36,783 nt of DNA from Thermoplasmata archaeon. Lineage in GTDB: Archaea > Thermoplasmatota > Thermoplasmata > Sysuiplasmatales > Sysuiplasmataceae. The translations under genes and the position numbers were made by a program. The stretch is taken from contig JAKAVR010000016.1 in NCBI GenBank assembly GCA_021817225.1, positions 1-36,783 of the forward strand, written 5' to 3'. Positions 8,368 through 16,785 of the stretch are shown here, one piece after another. Each line of letters begins with the position of its first letter. Position 1 is the stretch's first letter. The notes under the pieces were generated by a model that was not told the origin of the DNA, did no database searches, and saw only the letters and a program-made list of their open reading frames with translations.

Positions 8368-8443
8368 GATTGCACATAAGCGTTTAGTGACTTGGACACT
8401 CACAGCCTGTTCAGTCTGTGACCAGGCGGAGCGTGATGCAAAG

Positions 8444-9781
8444 ATGAAGATACTGGTTGTCGGGGGAGGCTGCAGGGAACACATAATAGCTGAACGGCTT
8501 GGTGCTGAGGATAACACCCTCTTCAGCGTGATGAAAAACAGGAACCCCGGGATCAACCGCCTTTCGAAAAGTGTACTCATATCACCTGAAACGGACACCG
8601 GGAGGGTAAGCGCATTCGCAAGAGAAACAGGTGCTGAGTTCGCTGTCATTGGGCCGGAAGATCCGCTTGAAGCGGGATTGAGCGATGTGCTGGAGGGTGC
8701 GGGCATACCATGCTTTGGCCCGGTGCGAAGAGCGGCAGAAATAGAGTCCTCAAAGTCGTTTGCCAGAGGACTGCTGGAAAAATACGGAATCGAGGGCAAT
8801 CCACTCCATGCATCTTTCGATGATCCTGCTTCCGCAAGCGCATACATCGATGGATGCAAGTTCGACGTTGTCATCAAACCAAGCGGCCTGACTGGCGGAA
8901 AAGGCGTAAAGGTCGTAGGGGAACAGTTAAAATCCAACGACGAAGCCAGGGCATACGTGCAGGAGATTTTCAGGCACGGTATCGGAGGCGGGAAGAAGGT
9001 CGTTGTGGAAGAAAGACTGAAGGGAGAGGAATTCAGCCTGCAGGCTCTTTCCGACGGCAAAAGGCTCTTCCCCTTTCCCCTCGCCCAGGACCACAAGCGC
9101 GCCTTCGAGGGTGACAAGGGCCCGAACACCGGTGGAATGGGTTCATACTCGCTTGCCGACGGGTTGCTTCCGTTTGTGAACGAGAGGGACAGGGAGCAGG
9201 CGATGTATATCATGCAGCGGACAATCGCGGCAATGAGGAAGGAGGGACGGGAGTTCAGGGGCCTCCTGTACGGCGGATTCATGCTCACCCCCGACGGGGT
9301 AAGGCTCATTGAATACAACGCAAGGTTTGCAGACCCCGAGTCAATGAACGTTCTTTCGGTGACCAAGGGTGATTTCACTTCCGCCCTGTACTCGGCAGCT
9401 TCCGGGGAACTGAAGAATGACCTGTCGTTTGAGAGGGTAAGCACAGTCTGCAGGTACTATGTGCCACATGGTTACGGCGACAGGCCGGTAAAGGGCTCGG
9501 CGCTTTCAATCGACGAGAAGAAGATAGCAGAGACGGGTGCTATGCTGTACTACGGTTCGGTCAATTCGGAGGACGGAAAACTGACCACCACAACCTCAAG
9601 GTCGTTCGCGCTGCTCGCCAAGCGTGCTGATCCATGGGAAGCATGTGCCGTGATCGAAAGGGCGGGACAGTTTGTCGGAGGACTTGTTTATACAAGAAAG
9701 GACATTGGAACAAGGGAGGAAATGGAGAGAAAGATGGCGGCTGGCATTGAACTCCACCGGAAGTCGGGTGAGGCAGAATGA
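8444..9781 (+). CDS. purD: Phosphoribosylamine-glycine ligase (GARS)
   Basis: 445 residues; second step of purine biosynthesis: phosphoribosylamine + glycine + ATP gives GAR. The protein opens MKILVVGGGCREH and carries the ATP-grasp loop GLTGGKGVKVV at about 138-148. It also has QDHKRAFEGDKGPNTGGMGSY (nucleotide/substrate site) and the metal-binding EYNARFADPESMNVL. Families usually show RFGDPE here; RFADPE is a small variation. The frame is open upstream to 8366, but the family start MKI at 8444 and the TATA-like box at 8360-8367 support the shorter form, with a leader of about 55 nt. The stop overlaps the translin gene in ATGA, so both are translated from one message. Confidence 0.95.
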   Translation: MKILVVGGGCREHIIAERLGAEDNTLFSVMKNRNPGINRLSKSVLISPETDTGRVSAFARETGAEFAVIGPEDPLEAGLSDVLEGAGIPCFGPVRRAAEIESSKSFARGLLEKYGIEGNPLHASFDDPASASAYIDGCKFDVVIKPSGLTGGKGVKVVGEQLKSNDEARAYVQEIFRHGIGGGKKVVVEERLKGEEFSLQALSDGKRLFPFPLAQDHKRAFEGDKGPNTGGMGSYSLADGLLPFVNERDREQAMYIMQRTIAAMRKEGREFRGLLYGGFMLTPDGVRLIEYNARFADPESMNVLSVTKGDFTSALYSAASGELKNDLSFERVSTVCRYYVPHGYGDRPVKGSALSIDEKKIAETGAMLYYGSVNSEDGKLTTTTSRSFALLAKRADPWEACAVIERAGQFVGGLVYTRKDIGTREEMERKMAAGIELHRKSGEAE

Positions 9782-10386
9782 CGGTATTCGACAACCTGGG
9801 CAAGGTTGTGGATGAGGTGGAAAGGGATCTTGAGGAGAAGGACGAGCTCAGGGAGATTGCGATGAAGACCTGCAGGCAGATTGTAAGGCTATCTTCAGAC
9901 CTGATCTATTCCCTTCATCAGCAGAAGAGCGAAAAGTCGATTATTGAAGGATTCAGGGAACTCAAATCCAAGGTAGAAGAAGTCAACACCCTGCTCCGTG
10001 AGCACCATGAGGTGTATTACAGCGGATTCGTTGAGGAGGCAATGCAGGAGTATGTCGAAGCGACCCTTCTGAGAGCGGCCATAAATGGTGATGCAATGCT
10101 GATGCCGGAACAATTGAGGGTGAATGCCTCCACGTATGTCCTGGGACTCGCAGACCTCATAGGGGAGTTCCGGAGGATTGCGCTCGATGACATGATAAAG
10201 GGGAAGGTTAAGGAGGCATCGAAGTGGGTGGGGGAGATGGAGCGGCTATATATTGCGCTTTCAAAACTGCATTTTCCGAGCAAGGTCGTTGAGATAAGAA
10301 GGAAGCAGGATGTCGCACGTTCGCTTCTGGACAGGACGAGGGGAGAGCTTGCCGTCACGATGGCCTCCCATCCGACAAAGAGATAA
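9778..10386 (+). CDS. Translin family RNA/DNA-binding protein
   Basis: 202 residues, almost entirely helical. Translin-type features include the N-terminal coiled helices (EERDLEEKDELREIAMKTCRQIVRLSSDLIY spans the first region), YVEATLLRAAINGD, and the later YVLGLADLIGEFRRIALDDMIKGKV, which matches the family core (Y-x-LG-x-DL-x-GEL/FRR). Translins form octameric barrels; with TRAX they act as RNases in eukaryotes. Archaeal homologues are single-gene forms with poorly known roles. The ATG overlaps purD's stop (ATGA). The M61 peptidase gene follows after 49 nt. Whether this copy has nuclease activity cannot be judged without checking the TRAX-type acidic residues in a structure alignment. Confidence 0.8.
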   Translation: MTVFDNLGKVVDEVERDLEEKDELREIAMKTCRQIVRLSSDLIYSLHQQKSEKSIIEGFRELKSKVEEVNTLLREHHEVYYSGFVEEAMQEYVEATLLRAAINGDAMLMPEQLRVNASTYVLGLADLIGEFRRIALDDMIKGKVKEASKWVGEMERLYIALSKLHFPSKVVEIRRKQDVARSLLDRTRGELAVTMASHPTKR

Positions 10387-10435
10387 AGCGCAACGCATTC
10401 CGGCTGACTCATCTGCAGAACGAGATGGTGCAACA

Positions 10436-12217
10436 ATGGTCGAAGGCATAAGGTACAGGATTGACGCGAAGGACGCATCGCTGAACTGTTTCAATGTTGA
10501 AATGACATTTGAGTCGGACAGGGCGGACATGGAGCTTTGCATGCCCGTCTGGACTCCCGGCTCATATTCAATCGTGGACTATGCTGGCCGTATCATGGAT
10601 ATAAAGGCGTACGGCAAGGGCGGAAGGGAGAAAAAGCTGGAGAAGAAGGACAAGAGTACCTGGCTGCTGAAGGGGGACGGCAATGGAGTCACTGTAAAGT
10701 ACAGGGTGCATGCGCATTCCGTCAACGTCCATGAAAACTATATCGACAGCGACAGGATGACGATCAACGGGGCCGGGGCTTATCTGTACATCAGGGGAGG
10801 CGAGGGACTTCCTGCGGATGTTGAAATTGTGCCGCATGACGGATGGGAAAGAGTGTCCACGGGCCTCCAGCAGACAGACAAATGGAAGTTCAGGGCAGAA
10901 AACTACGACATACTCATCGATTCACCAATAGAGGTCGGAAACCAGGAAGTGCACAAGTTCGAGGTGTCAGGGAAGGAGCATGAGGTGTCGCTCTACGGGA
11001 AAGGGAACATCGACAGGGAGAAATTCCTCTCTGACCTGAAGAAGATAGTCGCCTCCGAAATATCCATCATGAAGGACGTTCCCTACTCAAGGTACGTATT
11101 CATCTACCAGATGATACCGAATAGCGGCGGTGGACTGGAGCACCTGAATTCAACCCACTGCATTTCCGAACCGTTCTTGTTTGCTGAAAGGGCCGACTAC
11201 CTTTCCAACCTCGAGCTCTTCTCGCATGAATTCTTCCACCTGTGGAACGTCAAGAGGCTGAGGCCGACAGCACTTGGGCCGTTCGACTATTCGAAGGAAA
11301 ACTACACCAGGCTGCTCTGGGTATCCGAAGGGTTCACGTCATACTTTGAGCTGACATCCATACGAAAGGCGAAGATTTCGTCACCGGCTGAATTCATGAG
11401 GTCTCTCGCAAGGGAGATGGAGGTCTTCAGGAACACTCCGGGCAGGAATCACCAGAGCGCAGAGGAGTCGAGTTTCGACACATGGATCAAATTCTACAGG
11501 CGAAATGAGAATACGGTCAACTCCGTAGTCTCATACTACAACAAGGGCGCGTTGATCGGCATGCTGCTCGACCTCTTCATAATCTCTGAGACGGGAGGAA
11601 AGAAGCGGCTGGATGATGTCATGCGCCTCCTCTACAACAGTACTTACAGGAAGGGAAAGGGATTCACAGAAGAGGAGTTCAGGGTGGCATGCAGGGAAGT
11701 AAGCGGCAAGAGCATCGATGAATTCTACAGCAGACACATAGCAGGAAGGGGGGACCTTCCATTCGAGAGGTATCTCGGTCTTGCAGGGCTGAAGCTTGAC
11801 AGGGAAAATGATGAAGGCAAGGGATGCTTCAGCATCATGATGTCCAAGGACAACAAGTCTGTCATCTCGGCGGTCTTCGAGGGCGGGCCCGGCGCGGAAG
11901 CAGGACTGTATCCGAAGGACGAGATAATAGCCATCAACGGCCTGAGGACAAGGGCGGATGAGCTTAAGGCGAGAATAGCCGGGTTGAAGCCTGGCCAGAC
12001 GGCGCAGGTGCTCATCTCAAGGGAAGGAAATGTCAGGGAAATAAAGGTGAAGGCGGGGGAGAGGCCTGCAAAGCTGACGGTAAAGCAGAAGGAGAAGGCG
12101 ACGGCATCCGAGAAGAAGACGTATGAGGTGTGGTCCTATGCCAGGTGGAAGGATGGGCTTGACTATGAAAAAGTCAAGGATCCGATTCGCTACACCGAGT
12201 TCATGCAGATTCTGTAG
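10436..12217 (+). CDS. M61-family metallopeptidase with C-terminal PDZ domain
   Basis: 593 residues. The N-terminal beta-rich domain has MPVWTPGSYSIVDYAGRI, a family hallmark. The catalytic core has GGGLEH at 231-236, the zinc motif HEFFH at 264-268 and the third ligand Glu298 in WVSEGFTSYF. A PDZ domain covers about 480-560 (GPGAEAGLYPKDEIIAINGLR). This is the glycyl-aminopeptidase (M61) plan, and the order and length are normal. No signal peptide, so probably cytosolic peptide trimming. An open frame extends upstream to 10310 inside the translin gene, but the family N-terminus and the 49-nt gap favour ATG 10436. Likely the third gene of the purD-translin transcript, though no promoter was identified in the short gap. 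Confidence 0.9.
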   Translation: MVEGIRYRIDAKDASLNCFNVEMTFESDRADMELCMPVWTPGSYSIVDYAGRIMDIKAYGKGGREKKLEKKDKSTWLLKGDGNGVTVKYRVHAHSVNVHENYIDSDRMTINGAGAYLYIRGGEGLPADVEIVPHDGWERVSTGLQQTDKWKFRAENYDILIDSPIEVGNQEVHKFEVSGKEHEVSLYGKGNIDREKFLSDLKKIVASEISIMKDVPYSRYVFIYQMIPNSGGGLEHLNSTHCISEPFLFAERADYLSNLELFSHEFFHLWNVKRLRPTALGPFDYSKENYTRLLWVSEGFTSYFELTSIRKAKISSPAEFMRSLAREMEVFRNTPGRNHQSAEESSFDTWIKFYRRNENTVNSVVSYYNKGALIGMLLDLFIISETGGKKRLDDVMRLLYNSTYRKGKGFTEEEFRVACREVSGKSIDEFYSRHIAGRGDLPFERYLGLAGLKLDRENDEGKGCFSIMMSKDNKSVISAVFEGGPGAEAGLYPKDEIIAINGLRTRADELKARIAGLKPGQTAQVLISREGNVREIKVKAGERPAKLTVKQKEKATASEKKTYEVWSYARWKDGLDYEKVKDPIRYTEFMQIL

Positions 12218-12300
12218 ACTCAAACAGACAAGCAGCAGTGTCATCGAAAAGTTACATATTGAGCCATCCGTTCACCCGAAAAGGAATGTCAGAAGTGCAT

Positions 12301-12312
12301 TCTATTAATAGA
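12301..12312 (+). promoter_or_regulatory. TATA box embedded in a perfect 12-bp palindrome
   Basis: TCTATTAATAGA equals its own reverse complement and includes the TATA-like element of the first ABC exporter. Its centre is 28 nt from the GTG start. A protein bound here would block promoter access, so it is a candidate operator. The regulator is unknown. Confidence 0.45.
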
Positions 12313-12333
12313 GGAAAAGCTTAGCAACGTGCC

Positions 12334-13059
12334 GTGATAGAGCTCAAGGATCTCACAAAGATCTACACTAGAAACGGCAGACCTGCGGTGAATTCTGTTT
12401 CACTGACCGTAAACAACGGGGAGATAATGGGATTCGCCGGTCTGAACGGTGCAGGGAAATCGACAGCAATCAGGCTCTCAACCGGCATAATTTATCCGAC
12501 ATCGGGCACTGTAATGATAGACGGCCACGACATAGTACGTGAAAAGGTGAAGGCTTCGGCCAATGTCGGCTGGGTTCCAGAGCTGCCAAACTTTGAGCCC
12601 AATGCGAAGCCACTGACTCTCATGCGCTACTACGGCGGTTTCTACGGCATGAAGGCTGATGAGGCAACAAGCAAGGGAAGAGAATTGCTCAAAGAGGTCA
12701 GTCTCGAAGAGAGCATTAACGAGAAGCTCAGGAACTATTCCCAGGGAATGAAAAAAAGATTTTCACTAGCATCGGCCATGCTGAACGATCCGCAGAACTA
12801 CTTCTTCGACGAAACACTCAACGGGCTTGACCCCGAAGGGATAAGGTTCATGCGCAGGCTTATGGTGGATCTCAAGGCGAGGGGGAAGGCTGTCCTGCTC
12901 TCATCGCACATTCTGAGCGAGCTTGAGAATGTGGCCGACAGGATCGCGATTATACACAAGGGCAAGATCATCGAACTGATGGACCGCAAGAAGATTGATG
13001 ATGTCATCAAGACAGATGGAAAGCTGGAAGAGTACTTTTTCAAAGTGATTGGTGGTTGA
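12334..13059 (+). CDS. ABC-2 exporter ATP-binding protein
   Basis: 241 residues. Walker A is GLNGAGKST at 36-44, the signature is NYSQGMKKR at about 134-142, and Walker B is NYFFDET with Asp159 and catalytic Glu160. The H-loop is in SSHIL. The segment after Walker B reads DETLNGLDP where most family members have DEPTNGLDP, so the usual Pro is replaced; the catalytic residues are intact. Start is GTG, 28 nt from the centre of a TATA-like box that forms a perfect 12-bp palindrome, suggesting a leaderless, regulated transcript. The permease gene starts at the very next base after the stop. Substrate unknown; the CcmA/NatA-like subfamily often exports drugs, lipids or ions. Confidence 0.93.
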   Translation: MIELKDLTKIYTRNGRPAVNSVSLTVNNGEIMGFAGLNGAGKSTAIRLSTGIIYPTSGTVMIDGHDIVREKVKASANVGWVPELPNFEPNAKPLTLMRYYGGFYGMKADEATSKGRELLKEVSLEESINEKLRNYSQGMKKRFSLASAMLNDPQNYFFDETLNGLDPEGIRFMRRLMVDLKARGKAVLLSSHILSELENVADRIAIIHKGKIIELMDRKKIDDVIKTDGKLEEYFFKVIGG

Positions 13060-13914
13060 ATGAACAGCATTCTCTATGAGCTCGAGAGAACTCTCAGGAG
13101 CAAATTTGTACTCGTGATGATGGGCATCATAATACTCATAGGCGCCCTGCTTGCCTACGCGCTCTCCAGCGGGCCGACTTCCGTACCCAGGGCAGACAGG
13201 TTCATTAGCGACAACGGGATTTTCACAATTGTTGATGCAATATTCGGCGTGCTTATACCCATACTTGCCGTCTTCATGGGGTACCTCACATACGGCAAGG
13301 ACAGGACGAGCGGTGTGCTTGAGTCTGTCGTCACCCGGCCCGTGACAAAGGGGCAGCTCGTTCTGACGAGATTCATCGCCAGTGTGATTGCCATCCTGAT
13401 AGCGCTCGTCATTGCAACATTCATCATAGATGTGGGGCAGTACACCTACTCTTACAAGTTCATACCAGCCAGCATGATAGAGGCGCTGATTTGGACATAT
13501 CTCGTCGAGGGTGCGGGTTTCCTCGGCCTTGTGTACTTGTTTTCGCACCTGCTCAAGTCGCAGTCCGCGGTGCTTGGCGTATCAATCGGCATATACCTCA
13601 TCTTCGCGCTTCTGTGGGACCTGGTGGAAACAATCGTGCTGGTTGAGGTTTTCCACGCCAGCCTTGGGTCGCTGTCTTCCCTTCAGGGACTGGTCAACTT
13701 CAACTTCGCCAGTCCGTCCGGCTACGCAAGGAACGTCGTGATGTATATCACCAGCAGCAGTACAATTTCAGGAATTTCCGTTGCCGGATCATTTAACAAC
13801 AGTATAAACCCGGCAAGTTACGGGATCACGCTTGTTTCTCTGGGCGTCATAGGCTTCGCATGGATGGTTGTTCCGGTCATTTTGACTTACATGCTCGCAA
13901 AGCGCTTTGACTGA
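13060..13914 (+). CDS. ABC-2 type permease
   Basis: 284 residues with about six membrane helices. The plan is typical of ABC-2 permeases: a short cytosolic N-terminus (NSILYELERTLRSKF), a first helix, a large loop containing a GKDRTSGVLESVVTRPV-like coupling segment, then helices such as LVLTRFIASVIAILIALVIATF and a C-terminal GVIGFAWMVVPVILTYMLAKRF. It works with the ATPase encoded immediately upstream; the ATG follows its TGA without a gap. The LE/S-x-P(V) loop that contacts the ATPase is common to the family. The substrate is not evident. The 3' end faces a second ABC operon, with 146 nt in between. Confidence 0.9.
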   Translation: MNSILYELERTLRSKFVLVMMGIIILIGALLAYALSSGPTSVPRADRFISDNGIFTIVDAIFGVLIPILAVFMGYLTYGKDRTSGVLESVVTRPVTKGQLVLTRFIASVIAILIALVIATFIIDVGQYTYSYKFIPASMIEALIWTYLVEGAGFLGLVYLFSHLLKSQSAVLGVSIGIYLIFALLWDLVETIVLVEVFHASLGSLSSLQGLVNFNFASPSGYARNVVMYITSSSTISGISVAGSFNNSINPASYGITLVSLGVIGFAWMVVPVILTYMLAKRFD

Positions 13915-13988
13915 GCAGCTGGAGATATTCGCCCCTGACTTGCAGAGCTGACTGCATCGCCCATCCACAGGGTGCAGCGGATGATGCC

Positions 13989-14055
13989 TGTTCCCAGAAC
14001 ACGGGATGACAGCTGTAAACGGCCCGAGGGCGAAACCGGAGGACCTGCAGAGTCC
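13989..14055. other. Cluster of three small hairpins between convergent ABC operons
   Basis: TGTTC/GAACA (13989-14001, 3-nt loop), GCC/GGC (14022-14031, 4-nt loop) and GGAC/GTCC (14041-14055, 7-nt loop) follow one another just before the end of the minus-strand permease gene. They may form a two-way transcript end. The stems are short and could be chance. Confidence 0.25.
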
Positions 14056-14060
14056 GAGGT

Positions 14061-14960
14061 TCAGTTGAACTCCTGCCGCTCAAACCTGAAGAGGCCGACA
14101 ATGGCGGTGATTATGAAATAGGCGAACATAATCAACATGCCCTCCCCGACACCGGGGGTGTATGTGGTGGAGCGGAATACGACTCCTCCCGGACCCCTCG
14201 TACTCAGTGTTGTTGCAATGCCCGTGAATCCCCAGTGTATGTTAGCGGAGAACACATCGCCCATTACACCGCTGGCATAAGATATCACCATCCACGGTTC
14301 TATCTTCACCACAAGCGCCATAAGTTCCTCAAGCAGCGAAAACCCGAAGAGGAAGAGGACAACCGTCATGACGAAACCGTAGGCGCTTGTCTTGAAAAGG
14401 GAGCTGAAAAGGAAGGTTGTGCCAAGGACGGCGGCAAGATAGACAATGGACAGCACGAATGACAGGCCGAGCTGCCACGGGAACGCATTTGAGCCAAAGT
14501 AGTATACGCCGTTCACCAGCAGTATCACAACGTAGAGGGCCATTATCGCGAGAGAGGCAAGGAAGGCAGCGATGTATTTCGCCACATATATGGTAGCCCT
14601 CCTTATGGGCACGCTCATAAGGAAATACCCTGTCTTGTTCTGGAATTCGCCCGCTATTGCGTCCCCTCCGAAGAAGACGGCCGCGAGAACGATAACAACA
14701 GGGATTGGTCCCGCGAACAGTGAGCCGTAAAAGGCAAGATTGTTGTTTATGAAAGAAGGACGGAAATCGGCAACCACCACCGAGAGCAGCGCGCCTGTGA
14801 CAACAATGATTGTTATCATTGCGTAGAACCGTCTGGACTGAAGGTATACACTGAACTGATAGCGCATGAGCTTGGGAATCTGCATGAATGTGCCGGGAAC
14901 ATTGAATACAGATTCTGCCGTCTGGTTTTGCTCCCTTGTCAAGTCAGCTTCCGCTGCCAT
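14061..14960 (-). CDS. ABC-2 type permease (second exporter)
   Basis: 299 residues and about six membrane helices. A cytosolic N-terminus of about 40 residues is followed by LMRYQFSVYLQSRRFYAMITIIVV, the transition into helix 1. The loop AIAGEFQNKTGYFLMSVPIRR is the ABC-2 coupling element (EFQ-x-KT-G-x2-L-x3-P). Later helices run to IMFAYFIITAIVGLFRF. The frame is open upstream within the ATPase gene, but the ATG at 14960 has a GGAGG ending exactly 10 nt before it, and only one base separates it from the ATPase stop. It pairs with the ATPase upstream to form a complete exporter. Although it faces the first exporter, its sequence is clearly different. Confidence 0.9.
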   Translation of the reverse strand: MAAEADLTREQNQTAESVFNVPGTFMQIPKLMRYQFSVYLQSRRFYAMITIIVVTGALLSVVVADFRPSFINNNLAFYGSLFAGPIPVVIVLAAVFFGGDAIAGEFQNKTGYFLMSVPIRRATIYVAKYIAAFLASLAIMALYVVILLVNGVYYFGSNAFPWQLGLSFVLSIVYLAAVLGTTFLFSSLFKTSAYGFVMTVVLFLFGFSLLEELMALVVKIEPWMVISYASGVMGDVFSANIHWGFTGIATTLSTRGPGGVVFRSTTYTPGVGEGMLIMFAYFIITAIVGLFRFERQEFN

Positions 14961-14961
14961 T

Positions 14962-15915
14962 TCAATCCCCCCTCCCGATTTGCTGGAGATATATGTCCTC
15001 GAGCGCATTGGACCGGCCTGAGAGGCTGACAATTCCTATGTCCATCGCCACGAGAGACTGAAGCAGTTTCTCCTGCCCCTTCAGGCCACCCTTGAATGTG
15101 ATTCGGAGGCGGGTGGGCTCAACAGACTCGAATGAAACTATGTCCCTCGAGGTTTTCAATTTCCCTTCTCCCTGACTGTCGAGGGGTCTTGAAAGGCCAG
15201 CGTCGACAGTGGACTGAGCACCTGAATCGGAAAACCTTGCAATCGTATTTGCAAGCGTGTCGTAGAGAATGAGCTTCCCCTTGTCAATGAGTGCAATTTC
15301 ATCGCAGACGTCTGTCACTTCCTGAAGAATGTGACTGCTCATGAAAATCAGCCTGTTGCGCTTCTTCAGATTCCGCACAATGTCCCGTACCTCCGCCATT
15401 CCCCTTGGGTCCAGGCCGGTTGCGGGCTCATCGAGTATGACTATCTCCGGATCGTGGACCAGGGAGGCGGCTATGTTGATGCGCTGCTTCATGCCTTTCG
15501 AGAATGATCCAACCTTCTTGTCCGCCCACTCCAGCATCTTGACTTCGGACAGCACTGTTTCAATCCTTGGGTTCCACTCCGAACGAGGAACGCCCCTGAG
15601 GTCAGCGATCATCCCAAGCGCCTCGCGCGGGGTTAGGGAAGGGTATATTTCGGGCGTTTCGATGAGGAGGCCGACTTCGGCGAGGGCCTTCTTGCGTTCC
15701 GCCTGCACCGATATGCCATTTATGAAGCACTCGCCCTCTGTGGGAAATATCATGTCTGACAGGAGCTTGAGCGCCGTTGTTTTCCCTGCCCCGTTCGGTC
15801 CCAGAAAGCCCACGCACTTCGAACCCTCAAGCTTGAGTTCCAGATGATCGAGGGCGGTGAGCTGCCCGTATTTCTTTGTCAATCCCTCCATCACAATGCT
15901 TGAACTCGAAGTCAA
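14962..15915 (-). CDS. ABC-2 exporter ATP-binding protein (second exporter)
   Basis: 317 residues. Walker A GPNGAGKTT is at 39-47, the signature GSFSKGMKQR at about 136-145, and canonical Walker B VILDEPATGLDP has Asp162/Glu163. The H-loop lies in SSHILQEV. After the nucleotide domain comes an extension of roughly 90 residues (from about 225), as in many NatA/CcmA-like ATPases. The TTG start at 15915 is preceded by AAGGCGGGG with 6-nt spacing and by a TATA-like box centred near 15975; ATG 15891 is an alternative. First gene of a two-gene operon with the permease. Substrate unknown; the domain plan fits multidrug, lipid or bacteriocin-type export. Confidence 0.92.
   Translation of the reverse strand: MTSSSSIVMEGLTKKYGQLTALDHLELKLEGSKCVGFLGPNGAGKTTALKLLSDMIFPTEGECFINGISVQAERKKALAEVGLLIETPEIYPSLTPREALGMIADLRGVPRSEWNPRIETVLSEVKMLEWADKKVGSFSKGMKQRINIAASLVHDPEIVILDEPATGLDPRGMAEVRDIVRNLKKRNRLIFMSSHILQEVTDVCDEIALIDKGKLILYDTLANTIARFSDSGAQSTVDAGLSRPLDSQGEGKLKTSRDIVSFESVEPTRLRITFKGGLKGQEKLLQSLVAMDIGIVSLSGRSNALEDIYLQQIGRGD
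14971..14975 (-). promoter_or_regulatory. Ribosome binding site for the second ABC permease
   Basis: Minus-strand GGAGG, followed by further G, lies within the ATPase gene end and is 10 nt from ATG 14960. It selects that start over the longer open frame. Confidence 0.55.
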
Positions 15916-15971
15916 TACTAACCCCGCCTTCTCAGTCCGGTGTCTTCAGTCCTTTTCAATTACCGAGTCGT

Positions 15972-15979
15972 CTATATTG
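15972..15979. promoter_or_regulatory. TATA-like box between divergent ABC exporter and methyltransferase genes
   Basis: CTATATTG (CAATATAG on the minus strand). For the minus-strand ATPase gene it predicts a start near 15948 and a 33-nt leader with AAGGCGGGG before TTG 15915. It might also serve the plus-strand methyltransferase gene. Confidence 0.3.
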
Positions 15980-16052
15980 CGTTTCTGTGAGAGATTTCAT
16001 CAGTGTGAGGATGCAGGCTGGAAAATGAATTTAGAGTTTGCGATATCATATC

Positions 16053-16718
16053 ATGAGACAGGCAGCATCCGGACAGGGGCGGACAGCGGTGAGTGTTGAG
16101 GCAAAGATAGCTGATATTTTCGGTGTCGACAGGAAGGTCGTCGAGAAATACTGCAACGAATACCAGGGCCTTGATGTGTATATAGAGAGGAAACTTGAAG
16201 GGAAGAACCTGCTGGCGCTCACGCCCGACAAGAGGAGGGCAATGTATGCCATTGTCAAGCTGCTTAAGCCCCACACCGCGGTCGAGACGGGTGTCGGACC
16301 AGGTTCGTCCACGACGGTGATACTGTCGGCGACAGGCAGCGGTTTCCTGCACTCTATAGACTTCGGCGTCAAATACGGCTTTGAACAAGAGACATATCCG
16401 GTTGGTTTTGTGATTCCTGTAGCGTTGAAGAAAAATTGGCAGCTGCACACAGGCGATTCCGCTAAATTGCTCAAGCCGCTCCTCGAAAAGCTTGGGAAGA
16501 TAGATATGTTCTACCATGACAGCACCCATGAAGAAAAGCATGTGGAATTTGAGATAAGCAACGCATGGAAGCATATGGACAGGGGCATCATCCTGATTGA
16601 CAACTACCTTTGGACACCTGCGCCTCGGAAGCTTTCGGAAAAAGTGGGTTCTGCGCTTGTTGAGCTGAGCAGGAAGGCAGGCGGTTTCTGTGCCATCCCG
16701 AAGCGTCTGGGAGATTGA
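16053..16718 (+). CDS. Class I SAM-dependent methyltransferase (Methyltransf_24-like)
   Basis: 221 residues from ATG 16053. The SAM loop is VETGVGPGSSTTVIL, followed by an acidic end in LHSIDFG. Later YHDSTHEEKHVEFEISNAW and GIILIDNYLW resemble the O-methyltransferase/cephalosporin-hydroxylase-like Methyltransf_24 group, in which the D-x-S/D-H segments can bind metal. An N-terminal helical part (IADIFGVDRKVVEKYCNEY) precedes the core. The substrate is not identifiable; sugars, surface glycans or small molecules are possible. The start is uncertain: TTG 16038, ATG 16053 and GTG 16089 are all in frame, and the last has a weak GGGCGGA ahead of it. A separate transcript from the divergent ABC operon is likely. 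Confidence 0.72.
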   Translation: MRQAASGQGRTAVSVEAKIADIFGVDRKVVEKYCNEYQGLDVYIERKLEGKNLLALTPDKRRAMYAIVKLLKPHTAVETGVGPGSSTTVILSATGSGFLHSIDFGVKYGFEQETYPVGFVIPVALKKNWQLHTGDSAKLLKPLLEKLGKIDMFYHDSTHEEKHVEFEISNAWKHMDRGIILIDNYLWTPAPRKLSEKVGSALVELSRKAGGFCAIPKRLGD

Positions 16719-16746
16719 GCGGTTCAAAGCTCAGCCAAGCCAAAGT

Positions 16747-16754
16747 TTTATAAG
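16747..16754 (+). promoter_or_regulatory. TATA box for rtcB
   Basis: TTTATAAG, predicting a transcript start near 16777, after the in-frame ATG at 16768. This favours GTG 16786 as the rtcB start, with GGTGAG just ahead of it. Confidence 0.45.
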
Positions 16755-16785
16755 ATACGCAACGGACATGGATCATGGTGAGCGA

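Noticed and set aside
8251-9444. 397-codon open frame on the minus strand opposite purD
   Set aside because: It is Ser/Pro-rich without any motif and lies fully antisense to a clear purD; its openness follows from codon bias.
13915-14060. RNase P RNA, SRP RNA or box C/D RNA in the spacer between the ABC operons
   Set aside because: No conserved core motifs of the first two, and only a six-of-seven C-box match (ATGATGC) without a D box.
16025-16099. Short 24-codon frame (ATG 16025) ahead of the methyltransferase, considered as a leader peptide
   Set aside because: No ribosome site of note and no residue bias; the methyltransferase frame overlaps it. Not enough evidence.
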